From NCBI GenBank assembly GCA_024233875.1, contig JACKPB010000003.1, positions 248,001 to 312,000 on the forward strand: a DNA stretch of 64,000 nt, in the 5' to 3' direction. Both the position numbers and the translations under genes were made by a program. This DNA is from Leptospiraceae bacterium. Lineage in GTDB: Bacteria > Spirochaetota > Leptospiria > Leptospirales > Leptospiraceae. Within the stretch, counting starts at the first letter, position 1; every line of letters starts with the position of its first letter. Positions 27,463-35,025 of the stretch are shown piece after piece. The notes beneath the pieces are model-generated. The model was not told where the DNA came from. It saw nothing but the letters and a program-made list of their open reading frames with translations, and made no database searches.

Positions 27463-27635
27463 AATTTTATGAATCAATAATTCTATCTCTCCTCCGTCTT
27501 ACCCTCCTCATTTGCTCAGGTGATGGCTTACGGGGAGCCAAGAAATATTTTGGGTGTAAACTTTCCCGGTTGTACAGAAAAGATTTCATTAGAATTTACA
27601 AATACATAAGATTTTTATTATATACAATTCTGTAA
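27459..27635 (+). CDS. Possible 58-residue protein overlapping the preceding stop
   Basis: The frame begins MKFYESIILSLLRLTLLIC and ends in a basic, aromatic tail (LYRKDFIRIYKYIRFLLYT). Its ATG overlaps the TGA of the 78-residue gene (ATGA), a common sign of translational coupling. The N-terminus is hydrophobic, with a Cys that might suggest a membrane or secreted peptide. No homology is recognised and it could be chance. Confidence 0.25.
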   Translation: MKFYESIILSLLRLTLLICSGDGLRGAKKYFGCKLSRLYRKDFIRIYKYIRFLLYTIL

Positions 27636-27691
27636 CGTTTTGATATCAATTCAATAATTTTTTTTTACTTGCCCCGAAGACGGTTATAAAT

Positions 27692-27736
27692 TATAGTCAT
27701 TTTCAGAAGTATTGGCTTATTCAGAGGAGATTCAGC
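27692..27736 (+). repeat. Left half of a split dispersed element (copy C host)
   Basis: The segment from TATAGTCATTTTCAGAAG to GATTCAGC matches the first 45 bases of the element. It is interrupted by a reverse-oriented full copy and resumes at 27842. Confidence 0.8.
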
Positions 27737-27738
27737 TA

Positions 27739-27841
27739 TATACCAGTTCTCATAAATAATTGCGTTTTTCCTAGTAAGGTATGTAGCCATTTTATAGCAA
27801 ATTCTTCTGTGAATGCGTAAAAACTTCTGAAAATTACTATA
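27739..27841 (-). repeat. Dispersed ~100-bp element inserted inside another copy
   Basis: A complete copy in reverse orientation: reading the minus strand it begins TATAGTAATTTTCAGAAG and ends GAGAACTGGTATA. It sits exactly where the host copy should read GCTATAAAATGG, with TA at both junctions, consistent with TA target duplication. Confidence 0.8.
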
Positions 27842-27885
27842 AAATGGCTAGAGACCTTAAGTATTTCTGAACATCGGTATTATAG
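27842..27885 (+). repeat. Right half of the split dispersed element
   Basis: AAATGGCTAGAGACCTTAA resumes the host copy and ends at CATCGGTATTATAG. About 15 bases of the consensus (the GGAAAAATGCAATT region) are missing, so this half has also suffered a small deletion. Confidence 0.7.
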
Positions 27886-28035
27886 TTAGATACTAAATAG
27901 TATCCATTTTCAAACGGTTTATTGATTTAAATTCAGGGGAGTCTTTAGGAAGATAAGTCATTCAGACTATCTATTCCCTCAAGAAATGTGATACAAAAGT
28001 ACATAAGACTTATCAAATTATAGATTTATGATTGT

Positions 28036-29109
28036 ATGACGATTGAATATTTAGCACTTTTTATCGGTACCATAGTATCTTTTTGGATCAGTGCCATTAG
28101 CGGTGGTGGTGCGAGTCTGATTTTGATTCCGATATTGAACCTTCTCATTCCCTCCTCTTTTGTTCCTTTCTCTCTGACGATAGGAACCTTCACCAGTTCT
28201 GCCTCCCGAATTTTAGTTTTCAAAAGGCATATCAAATGGAATATTTTTTTCTGGTTTGTACCCTTTTCTATTCCTGCAGTGTTGATCGGAGCCTATCTAA
28301 TCAAGTACATCAACCCTATCTATCTTCAGTTTTTTGTTGCCCTATTCCTGATTGCCAATCTACCCCAACTATTCTTTTCACGAGAGAAGCAGGAAATGAC
28401 CGAAAAATCCTATCCAAAATCAATTTTGGCTCTAATCGGATTTTTAGCCGGATTTGTTTCCGGAATCACCGGATCCATCGGTCTTCTTTTCAATCGATTC
28501 TATTTGAAATATGGTTTGACGAAAGAGGAAATAGTAGCCACCCGGGCAGCTAATGAAATTTTTTTACACTTCTTTAAGCTCATCATTTATGTCCTCCTCG
28601 GACTTTACTCCATAGTAGCTCTCAAAGTAGGTATTCTGGTTGCTCTGGGTTCCATCATCTCCTCTTATACTGTCAAATTCATCCTTCCCCTTCTGAATGA
28701 GTTCGCTTTTCGAAAGATTGGATACGGTGCTATGGTTTTGTCCGGATTTGTACTTCTATTTAGTTCGTCCCGAAGCATTCTCAAACAAGATACTTTCTCA
28801 CTTTCCGGTATCAAAGAGATCGGAAGTACTTCTCAAAAAATCAGTTGGCCGGAAAGTGAATTTGTTTTGGAGTTTGCTATCGATGCCGGTCTAGCTATAG
28901 AAAGACCGGTTCATCCCGATGACCTACCTAAGTACCTGAAGATAAAATACAATAGCCTCCTTTCAGAGTATGATCGAATCTTCATAGAAAGAGTCTACCG
29001 GCCCGGCACAGAGATCTTTTACGAGTTCTATTGTTACAAGAGCGATCAAATGCTGAAAATGGAATTTCAGGTAACCGAATGGGATCAGGACATTCACCCA
29101 CTTAAATAA
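28036..29109 (+). CDS. TSUP (TauE/SafE-type) anion permease with C-terminal soluble extension
   Basis: The 357-residue inner membrane protein has about eight helices (residues 1-250) in the two-repeat TSUP pattern: ISGGGASLILIPIL in the first repeat and GFVSGITGSIGLLFNRF in the second. Such carriers move sulfite, sulfoacetate or related anions; the direction and substrate cannot be told. Residues about 255-357 form an extra hydrophilic domain (VLEFAIDAGLAIERPVHPD, YEFYCYKSDQMLKMEF) not usual in the family, probably cytosolic. There is no ribosome binding site before the ATG. The remnant of a wrbA gene follows directly. Despite the met operon nearby there is no direct evidence that it serves sulfur metabolism. 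Confidence 0.82.
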   Translation: MTIEYLALFIGTIVSFWISAISGGGASLILIPILNLLIPSSFVPFSLTIGTFTSSASRILVFKRHIKWNIFFWFVPFSIPAVLIGAYLIKYINPIYLQFFVALFLIANLPQLFFSREKQEMTEKSYPKSILALIGFLAGFVSGITGSIGLLFNRFYLKYGLTKEEIVATRAANEIFLHFFKLIIYVLLGLYSIVALKVGILVALGSIISSYTVKFILPLLNEFAFRKIGYGAMVLSGFVLLFSSSRSILKQDTFSLSGIKEIGSTSQKISWPESEFVLEFAIDAGLAIERPVHPDDLPKYLKIKYNSLLSEYDRIFIERVYRPGTEIFYEFYCYKSDQMLKMEFQVTEWDQDIHPLK

Positions 29110-29111
29110 AT

Positions 29112-29369
29112 CCCGAGCCTTTACCCATTTGCCTGGCTACTGTAGATGAGCTTGTAGAATACGATGCCATTATTCTGGGTGTTCCTACAAGATTAGGAAA
29201 TATGGTTGCTCAAATGAGGATAGATGAGCTCACAGGTGGCTCTCCTTACGGTGCCTCTACCATCACCGGAGGGAAAGGGGAATGACTCCCCAGTCCAAAC
29301 GAATTAGAAGGGGCTAAATTTCAGGGTAGACATGTAGCAGAAATCGCAATGAAGCTTTCTAAGAAATAA
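29112..29369 (+). pseudogene. wrbA: Decayed NAD(P)H:quinone oxidoreductase (wrbA) remnant
   Basis: One reading frame from 29112 to TAA 29367-29369 encodes two separated pieces of WrbA fused together. The first is the N-terminal flavodoxin part (ATVDELVEYDAIILGVPTRL, then GNMVAQMR). The second is the C-terminal part (ELTGGSPYGASTITGG, then FQGRHVAEIAMKL). About 80 residues that normally lie between them, including the FMN-contacting GTQHGG region, are missing. The first ~70 residues and start codon are also absent, and an in-frame TGA occurs at 29283-29285. No functional product is possible. It directly follows the TSUP gene, and the junction may mark a deletion. Confidence 0.88.
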
Positions 29370-29380
29370 TTCTACTTTTC

Positions 29381-29410
29381 ATTTCCTATTCCAAGTATGG
29401 GATAGGAAAT
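29381..29410. terminator. Symmetrical hairpin between wrbA remnant and GTPase gene
   Basis: ATTTCCTATTCC pairs with GGGATAGGAAAT around a 6-base loop, giving 12 pairs including one G-U. There is no clear U-run on either side, so it may be a weak bidirectional terminator. Confidence 0.4.
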
Positions 29411-29457
29411 CATACTCTGACCGGAGATTCGTTTTTCAATGTTATAAAAATAGAAAA

Positions 29458-31362
29458 TCAACCCGGAAGAAGAGATTCTTTTTCATCCAAACTACTATAT
29501 TTATTTTCATTGAAATGCGTCTCTAAGGTCAAAGACCCCTTCCCCTGAGTGAGATTCCGGAGGGAAGCAAAAAATCCGAGTAAGGATTCAGCAGAAGCCT
29601 CACCGTGGATTCTGGTTCTATCGTTCACTACATCCATGCCGATGACTTTCGCCTTACGTTTGTTTAAGATAGATATCACCGTTCCGACCGAGGAAAAGGG
29701 AACTAAAATTTCAAATAAGGAAATCGGGCCGATCGTTTTTAGATTTCCATCAAGCTCTGACTTTAAGCCCTGAAGTATTGCAACCTTGGTCAGACCCAGG
29801 GTATGCATAGGATCCGAATGAAAGTCTTCTACTGAATGAACTTCAAGTTTGACTCCATATACAGCCATACCATCCGGACCGTGAGAGAGAAATTCCATAA
29901 CGCTGGATTCAATAGATTGCATATGAGACTTTGAGATTTTAGTTTGAAAATTAACTTTATTTTCAAAACTTTTAGATTTTAGGAGTGATACAGTTAGACC
30001 CAGACTTTGAAATTGTCCTTCATTGGCGCTGTGCTTCCAGTATACTTTCTCTTTCTCACCCGTGAAGATTTGATATCTTGCCACCCGTATTTCTCTTTTC
30101 AGAAACTTTTCCCCTATAAAGGAAGTCAACCTCTTCAGTGATACATCCAGATGCAACTCTCCCATTCCGAGAAGTTCCAATTGTCCTGTATCAGACCGAA
30201 TACGATGAGAAAGTCCGGGATCTTCCCAAACAAGATCCCTGAGAGAATGATTCAATTCGGAACGAAACTCTTCTTTTTCCGGCTCCAGTGCTACAGCAAA
30301 CTCCCTCTTGTAGTTGAGTCGGGCAGAAAACTTCCGATCCTCATCCTCGAGGGGGGGATCCAACCAAAAAAAATCTCCTATCCTCCAGGTCTCTGATTCT
30401 TCTCCTTCGGGTGTTGGTATCACAATGATAGAATTTTTTTCAGCACTCCGGAGTTCGTGAACTCCTCCGGGAATGAGGCAGATGATTTTGGTGATTGGAC
30501 AAGCTACTTCATTATGATATAAAAAATCACCAATTTTCAATTCAGAATATAGTTTTAAATAGGAAATTCTTCCGAGATAGGGATGGATTTGTTTTTTGAA
30601 TAATTGTGCATCAAAGTTTTTTTCTTCCGATTCCGTTTTCAATGAACAAATCAGATCCAGTAATTCCCGGACTCCTTCTCCATACAAACCACTTCCCGCA
30701 AAAACAGGGATGAGTTTTTTTTGTATCAAACCATCTTTTAATCCGGAAAGAAGTATTTTTTTTGGGGTTTTGGATTTGAAGTACTTGTCGGTGAGTGGTT
30801 CACTCCATTCTATGTAGGAGAGTTCCAGATCTTCATTGATCTCTTTTTCGGTGAGGGTGTATCTCAGCCTATCTTCCTCATCAAAATAATAAACCTTTAC
30901 CGAAGGAAAATCGAAGAGACGTTTCAAATCTTTCTGAAGGATTTCAATATCATGGGTACGATCGATCTTATTCAAAAAAATAAGAATGGGGATTTTCAAA
31001 TGAGAAATCTTATTGGCAATCAATTCCGTCTGAGACCGAATCCCCGCGGTAACATCGATTAGAAGTATGGCTATATCCACAGCCATGAGTGCGGCATCCA
31101 CCTGAGAGTAAAAATCCAAATGTCCGGGTGTATCGATGAGATTGATCAGGTAGGTTTCTTTTTTGTATTTGTATTTGACCTGAGTTGTGGAGGCTGTGAT
31201 AGAAATTCCTCTGGAGATTTCTTCCGGAAGACTGTCCATTTCTGTAGTACCCTCCTCCACGGATCCGGGAGAACTGAGTTCGCCTGTCTCGTACAGGATT
31301 CTTTCTACAAAGGTAGTCTTTCCTGCGTCTATATGTGCGAAGATCCCGATATTTCTGATCAT
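29458..31362 (-). CDS. EF-G/TetM-type translational GTPase paralogue
   Basis: From ATG 31362 the protein has 634 residues, starting MIRNIGIFAHIDAGKTT (G1). G3 is DTPGHLDF and G4 is NKIDR. Domain II follows at about 270-370, and the EF-G-like domains III-V lie C-terminally, with LTQGKGSLTLETHF matching the EF-G domain V end. It is shorter than housekeeping EF-G (about 700) and diverged in the switch I region (GTTEMDSLPEEISRGISIT), so it is an accessory ribosome-binding GTPase. TetM-like ribosome protection is possible but cannot be claimed. The start is chosen because its ATGA overlaps the stop of the upstream membrane protein gene, with GGAAAG before it; the frame could also open at 31434 within that gene. 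The two are clearly co-transcribed. Confidence 0.85.
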   Translation of the reverse strand: MIRNIGIFAHIDAGKTTFVERILYETGELSSPGSVEEGTTEMDSLPEEISRGISITASTTQVKYKYKKETYLINLIDTPGHLDFYSQVDAALMAVDIAILLIDVTAGIRSQTELIANKISHLKIPILIFLNKIDRTHDIEILQKDLKRLFDFPSVKVYYFDEEDRLRYTLTEKEINEDLELSYIEWSEPLTDKYFKSKTPKKILLSGLKDGLIQKKLIPVFAGSGLYGEGVRELLDLICSLKTESEEKNFDAQLFKKQIHPYLGRISYLKLYSELKIGDFLYHNEVACPITKIICLIPGGVHELRSAEKNSIIVIPTPEGEESETWRIGDFFWLDPPLEDEDRKFSARLNYKREFAVALEPEKEEFRSELNHSLRDLVWEDPGLSHRIRSDTGQLELLGMGELHLDVSLKRLTSFIGEKFLKREIRVARYQIFTGEKEKVYWKHSANEGQFQSLGLTVSLLKSKSFENKVNFQTKISKSHMQSIESSVMEFLSHGPDGMAVYGVKLEVHSVEDFHSDPMHTLGLTKVAILQGLKSELDGNLKTIGPISLFEILVPFSSVGTVISILNKRKAKVIGMDVVNDRTRIHGEASAESLLGFFASLRNLTQGKGSLTLETHFNENKYSSLDEKESLLPG

Positions 31363-32945
31363 AACTTTCCTGTCCGATTTCGATTCGACTTCAAAATGAG
31401 ATAACTGTAGTACGATGCATAGAGAATTGAACACATCAAAACTCCGGCAAACCCGTAGTACAATTCAATCATCCATCCTCCCGGTGCCGAATCATAAGGA
31501 AGGACTGTGTAGTCGCCGAAAAGATCTGATCCGGGAATCAGAAGAAATCGGATCCAAACGAAGGAAAGTAGAATCGTAAGTGCGAGAATGAATTTCAAGG
31601 GAAGTCTATCCTCACCCGTATAGTCCACAAAGGAAAAGGAATGCATCACGAGATAGGCATTGACAATTGAAAGAACAAGACTCACGAGTAAGAGAAGAAG
31701 TCCGAAGAGTCCGATATTCTTTTCTCTTATACTGAGGGGAATCTCCAGGGGATTGAGATTGTGAAGAATAGAAAAAATTCCCTCTGAAATCGTACGGGTT
31801 GCGGGATTGGAAGAGGTATTTGTGAAAAGTGCAAATGCAAGTTTTTTATTGTTCAAAATGTACAGAGAACCCGAAGCTCCCAATCCTTTCAGGTGGAGAT
31901 AGCTTGCAGAATCCACCACCAGATCATCCTTCCGAAATCCCATACCCCTGATCATCCCTCCTGCTGTATCTTCTCTTACCAATAGAGAGTACATGTCAGA
32001 AATCCGCGTTCTGGGTAGGGGCAGGGTTTCTTTTTCTGAGGTATGAAGCAGGAGGAGCCGGGAAATGTCTTCTCCTGATATGAAAATTCTCTGAGAGGGT
32101 GCAAAGACTTCCGGAACTTCCTGAAAGGAAATTTCTTTTCGTTTGCCCCAAAGATAACCGTACCCGGTGGCTCCTTTTTTCAAAGCAGAATAGAGACTGT
32201 AGGTAGTGTCATTCATCCCGAGAGGTTGGAAAAATTTTTCTTTTAGATACAGGGACAAAGGAATCCTGGCCCTTCGTTGTACGATTTCGGAAAGGATTAA
32301 AAAATCCAAATTGTTCTCTCTATAGATATCAGTAAACCGATCCAGATCCCTGAATTCTCCGAGAGAAGCAAGGATCTCATCCGCATCAGGTGAGAGGTGT
32401 CCATCCGAACGTCTGGCTGTTCTTTCTGCCTGATAGGTAAGACCTGTGGTATTGTAGAGAAGATTGTTTATTGTAAGAATTTTTTCTTTCCCTTCGATTC
32501 CCAGTTTCAGTTCCGGGAGAACTTGAGCGAGAGGTGTTTCAAGGGAAATGAGGTCCTCTTCTACCATCTTCAAAATAGCCAAACGGGTGAAGTGGGCGGA
32601 AAGGGTTCCTGAATTGAAAACTGTCTTGTGTGTAAAAAGTTGACCTTTTCTCCGATTGGAATATCCGATTCCCTTCTTCATGACAACTTCTTCCCCTTCG
32701 ACTACGACTACAATGCCTCCGGGTATGTCAGCTTCCTGGAATTTTTTTTCCACGTAGTATTCGATTCGATTTGCCATTTCCGGAGTAAAGTATCGCACAA
32801 CGCTTTTGACTTCTTCCCGGGGCTCGGATCCATTTGGTTTCGAAGGATTTTGATTCCCGCTTTCTTCTGCAAGGAGAGAAAAAACCTGAAACAGGATCAA
32901 GAGAACGAGATTCCCTTTTAGAAATTTGAAAAATGAATTTTTCAT
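31359..32945 (-). CDS. Serine beta-lactamase-like membrane protein, active-site residues replaced
   Basis: The 528-residue protein has a signal peptide (about 8-27), a class C beta-lactamase/PBP-like domain (about 50-385) and four membrane helices at the C-terminus (about 400-520). The fold is recognisable from FTRLAILKMVEEDLISLETPLA, NNLLYNTTGLTYQ and FFQPLGMNDTTY. However, where the family has SxxK (as in IGSVSKSF) this protein reads SGTLSAHF, so the nucleophile and lysine are Thr and Ala. The YxN position reads REN. It is therefore probably a pseudo-enzyme, perhaps a cell-wall or peptide binding sensor. Its stop overlaps the EF-G paralogue start (ATGA). The role is unknown. Confidence 0.8.
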   Translation of the reverse strand: MKNSFFKFLKGNLVLLILFQVFSLLAEESGNQNPSKPNGSEPREEVKSVVRYFTPEMANRIEYYVEKKFQEADIPGGIVVVVEGEEVVMKKGIGYSNRRKGQLFTHKTVFNSGTLSAHFTRLAILKMVEEDLISLETPLAQVLPELKLGIEGKEKILTINNLLYNTTGLTYQAERTARRSDGHLSPDADEILASLGEFRDLDRFTDIYRENNLDFLILSEIVQRRARIPLSLYLKEKFFQPLGMNDTTYSLYSALKKGATGYGYLWGKRKEISFQEVPEVFAPSQRIFISGEDISRLLLLHTSEKETLPLPRTRISDMYSLLVREDTAGGMIRGMGFRKDDLVVDSASYLHLKGLGASGSLYILNNKKLAFALFTNTSSNPATRTISEGIFSILHNLNPLEIPLSIREKNIGLFGLLLLLVSLVLSIVNAYLVMHSFSFVDYTGEDRLPLKFILALTILLSFVWIRFLLIPGSDLFGDYTVLPYDSAPGGWMIELYYGFAGVLMCSILYASYYSYLILKSNRNRTGKL

Positions 32946-32989
32946 TCTGAGAACAATTCCGAAGTCAATACAATTTGTTTTTCATCGAA

Positions 32990-34012
32990 TCATTTCTTTC
33001 CTGAAAGATAGGATGCTACTCTTTTTTCCAGATTGTCCCTGATATTGCCATAGAACAAACCAAGATCATAGACATGATAATTTCCCGTTCCGATCGGTTT
33101 GAATTGTTTGGACTTGGGAGGATCAATGTAGAGAACCCCCTTTTCACAAACTGCCCCCAGAAGTTTTTTTTCTGTGAGTTTGAAACTCGCGCCCACTCCC
33201 CCCAGATGAAGCTCGGGAGGTCCATACACTCCATCCATCTTCCAGGTCAGAGGATTCACGCACTCAGCCGTTTCAAAAGATTCTTTGAGATGAGTGGGTT
33301 CGGTACCTTTCAAAATTGTATTCCAGGTGATGATGCACCCTGTCTCCTTTTCTGATTTGCAAAATGGAAAACTGACTTCGTCTTTGGAAAATGGGAACCC
33401 TATGATGTAGGCCGCAACCAAATTCTTAAAGATCTTATCGTTTTGAAATTCTTTGAGAAGTTGAACCGCATGTCGGGTTCCCTGACTGTGACCCGCAAGA
33501 ATCCAGGGGCGCCCTTTATTTTGATTTTCTAAATAGTATTTGAAAGCAGTTCGAATGTCTCCATAAGCAAGAGCTAAAGCTTCATCCCCCTTCTCCCGAT
33601 TTTCCTCAAAGAAACTCGCCAAAACAGCCTGCCTGTATCTCGGTGCATAGATTCTGGCTACTGAATTGAAAAGACTCACCTGTTTTCTTCCAATCCTATC
33701 CTCAGTTCGAAAATTTAATTTTTCATCGTCCAGATCAGCATTCCATAGATCCCCTTTCAAATAAGACGTGGGATGAATGTAGAAGACGTCCACTTCGGCA
33801 TTCTTTTGGTTTTCCTTCCAGGGACCATTTTCCGGAATTTCATTGGCTTTGGTGGACTTAGATGGCAAAACCAACCAATCTTTTGCAGAGGAATAGTCCG
33901 GAGCCCTAAGTCCTGTACTCTTCGCTACAGTAGCAGATGGAGTGAGAAAAGATTTGCAGCTAAGAAAGAGGAATAGAAGGGATAAGATTTTGTGTTTCAG
34001 ATTTTTGTTCAT
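32990..34012 (-). CDS. DUF3089 alpha/beta-hydrolase lipoprotein
   Basis: From ATG 34012 the protein has 340 residues: signal MNKNLKHKILSLLFLFLSC with a lipobox ending LSC, then a DUF3089 domain. Family features are APDYSSAKDWLVLP, VDVFYIHPTSYL, the nucleophile elbow LAGHSQGT (Ser about 190), and a C-terminal GNYHVYDLGLFYGNI. The domain is an alpha/beta hydrolase whose substrate is unknown; the Ser is intact, so an esterase or lipase activity is plausible. An in-frame ATG at 34042 would place ten extra residues before the signal and is less likely. It is in the same direction as its neighbours, 44 bases upstream of the beta-lactamase-like gene. Confidence 0.82.
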   Translation of the reverse strand: MNKNLKHKILSLLFLFLSCKSFLTPSATVAKSTGLRAPDYSSAKDWLVLPSKSTKANEIPENGPWKENQKNAEVDVFYIHPTSYLKGDLWNADLDDEKLNFRTEDRIGRKQVSLFNSVARIYAPRYRQAVLASFFEENREKGDEALALAYGDIRTAFKYYLENQNKGRPWILAGHSQGTRHAVQLLKEFQNDKIFKNLVAAYIIGFPFSKDEVSFPFCKSEKETGCIITWNTILKGTEPTHLKESFETAECVNPLTWKMDGVYGPPELHLGGVGASFKLTEKKLLGAVCEKGVLYIDPPKSKQFKPIGTGNYHVYDLGLFYGNIRDNLEKRVASYLSGKK

Positions 34013-34085
34013 TAGAGTGCTATGAAGTTGGTGCGTGTCCATTCTTTCTTGTTATTCGGATTCCATTCATGAGTAAAGGGAAAAA

Positions 34086-34718
34086 TCAAAGACCTTTCAC
34101 GGAAAGAAAATAACCCAGAGCCACCCTTTCCCGAAACTCATTCCATCTCATTTCGATTTCTTTTTCCTTATCCGATTCAAAGTCATAGAGAAAGACTTTT
34201 TCAGGAATGATCCCCGTCCGATTTCCATTTTTATCAAATGAAATTTGAAATTGAATCTCCAGGAGAAGACAAACCTTAGGATGGGAGGAGCTATTGAGTC
34301 CGAGAAGTAGAGGAATCTTATGAGACAAACTGAAGAGATACTTTTCTAGATCTTTGTACCCGGATCGAAAAACAATTTCCGGTGATCCGACTATGAACTC
34401 CGGCTTCCATTGATTTAGCCTGGAAAATTCTTCCGGACGGATGAATCGGTCCTCTGTGGTTTGATGAAGAAGTCTGGTGAATATTTCTTCCTGACTCAGT
34501 TTCAAATGTTGGTAGCCGAGAATCATCTCTATCGCAGCGATAGCATGAAAACTCCTCTGGAGATCAGGGGCTCCCGTCACCCGAACGGGTTCTATCTCAG
34601 GCAATCTCTCCCTCTCTACCGAACACCGGTAGTGATTTCCCTGAATCCGCTCACAGGTATTCGCAAAGATTGATGAGATTTGAAAAACCAATACAACAGG
34701 CAGTAAGACTCTTATCAT
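34086..34718 (-). CDS. Exported protein, possibly a degenerate C39-like peptidase fold
   Basis: The 210-residue protein has a signal peptide (1-19, cleavage after IFA). The mature start has two cysteines (TCERIQGNHYRC) that may form a disulfide. The segment DLQRSFHAIAAIEMILGYQ, with LSQEEIFTRLL after it, resembles the helix of papain/C39-like proteases that usually carries the catalytic Cys, but no Cys is present. Later, IPLLLGLNSSSHPKVCLLL resembles the strand carrying the catalytic His. If the likeness is right it is a non-catalytic member. The likeness is inference from pattern only; the safe call is an exported protein of unknown function. Confidence 0.6.
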   Translation of the reverse strand: MIRVLLPVVLVFQISSIFANTCERIQGNHYRCSVERERLPEIEPVRVTGAPDLQRSFHAIAAIEMILGYQHLKLSQEEIFTRLLHQTTEDRFIRPEEFSRLNQWKPEFIVGSPEIVFRSGYKDLEKYLFSLSHKIPLLLGLNSSSHPKVCLLLEIQFQISFDKNGNRTGIIPEKVFLYDFESDKEKEIEMRWNEFRERVALGYFLSVKGL

Positions 34719-34822
34719 AGTTCCAACCTTAAGTCTGGATTCTTTTAGGAAAATAGAATCCTCTCAAGAGAAAAGAAGAAAAATCTATCCTGAAGAATTC
34801 ACAATCCTAAAAAAAGGACTGT

Positions 34823-34923
34823 GTTCCGGTTTTCATAAATACTTGCGTATTTCTTTCTGAGGTACCCGGCCATTTTCTAGCTGATTCTTTTGAGAGTGCG
34901 CAAATCTTTTGAAAATGACTATA
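34823..34923 (-). repeat. Dispersed ~100-bp intergenic element, copy D
   Basis: Reading the minus strand it begins TATAGTCATTTTC, contains AATCAGCTAGAAAATGGC and ends ATTTATGAAAACCGGAAC. The 3' terminal GGTATA is degraded to GGAACA, so this copy looks older. Confidence 0.75.
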
Positions 34924-34975
34924 GATTGAATGATTGGATGTTTGATTTTTGAAGAGATCTTTCGTAAACGAAAGG

Positions 34976-35012
34976 GAAAATCTTACCCTGTTCCGGAGAA
35001 CAGGGAAAAGAT
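34976..35012 (-). terminator. Strong hairpin terminator of the 72-residue gene
   Basis: CCCTGTTC (34986-34993) and GAACAGGG (34998-35005) pair perfectly around a 4-base loop, and outer ATCTT/AAGAT arms extend the stem. On the minus strand a GATTTTCCC run follows. It lies 21 bases after the stop at 35026. Confidence 0.7.
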
Positions 35013-35025
35013 GAATCCATATGTT

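Larger units (their letters stand above)
27636..28035. other. 400-bp AT-rich intergenic region holding nested repeats
   Basis: The stretch before the permease gene is largely occupied by a nested pair of dispersed elements (27692-27885). An 8-bp inverted repeat, GATAAGTC (27952-27959) and GACTTATC (28007-28014), lies just upstream of the permease ATG and might be an operator or attenuation arm. I see no gene. Confidence 0.55.
34719..35025. other. 307-bp intergenic region with repeat and terminator
   Basis: It contains a reverse copy of the dispersed element (34823-34923) and a strong hairpin (34986-35005) that serves the small gene at 35026. No coding frame is supported. Confidence 0.6.
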
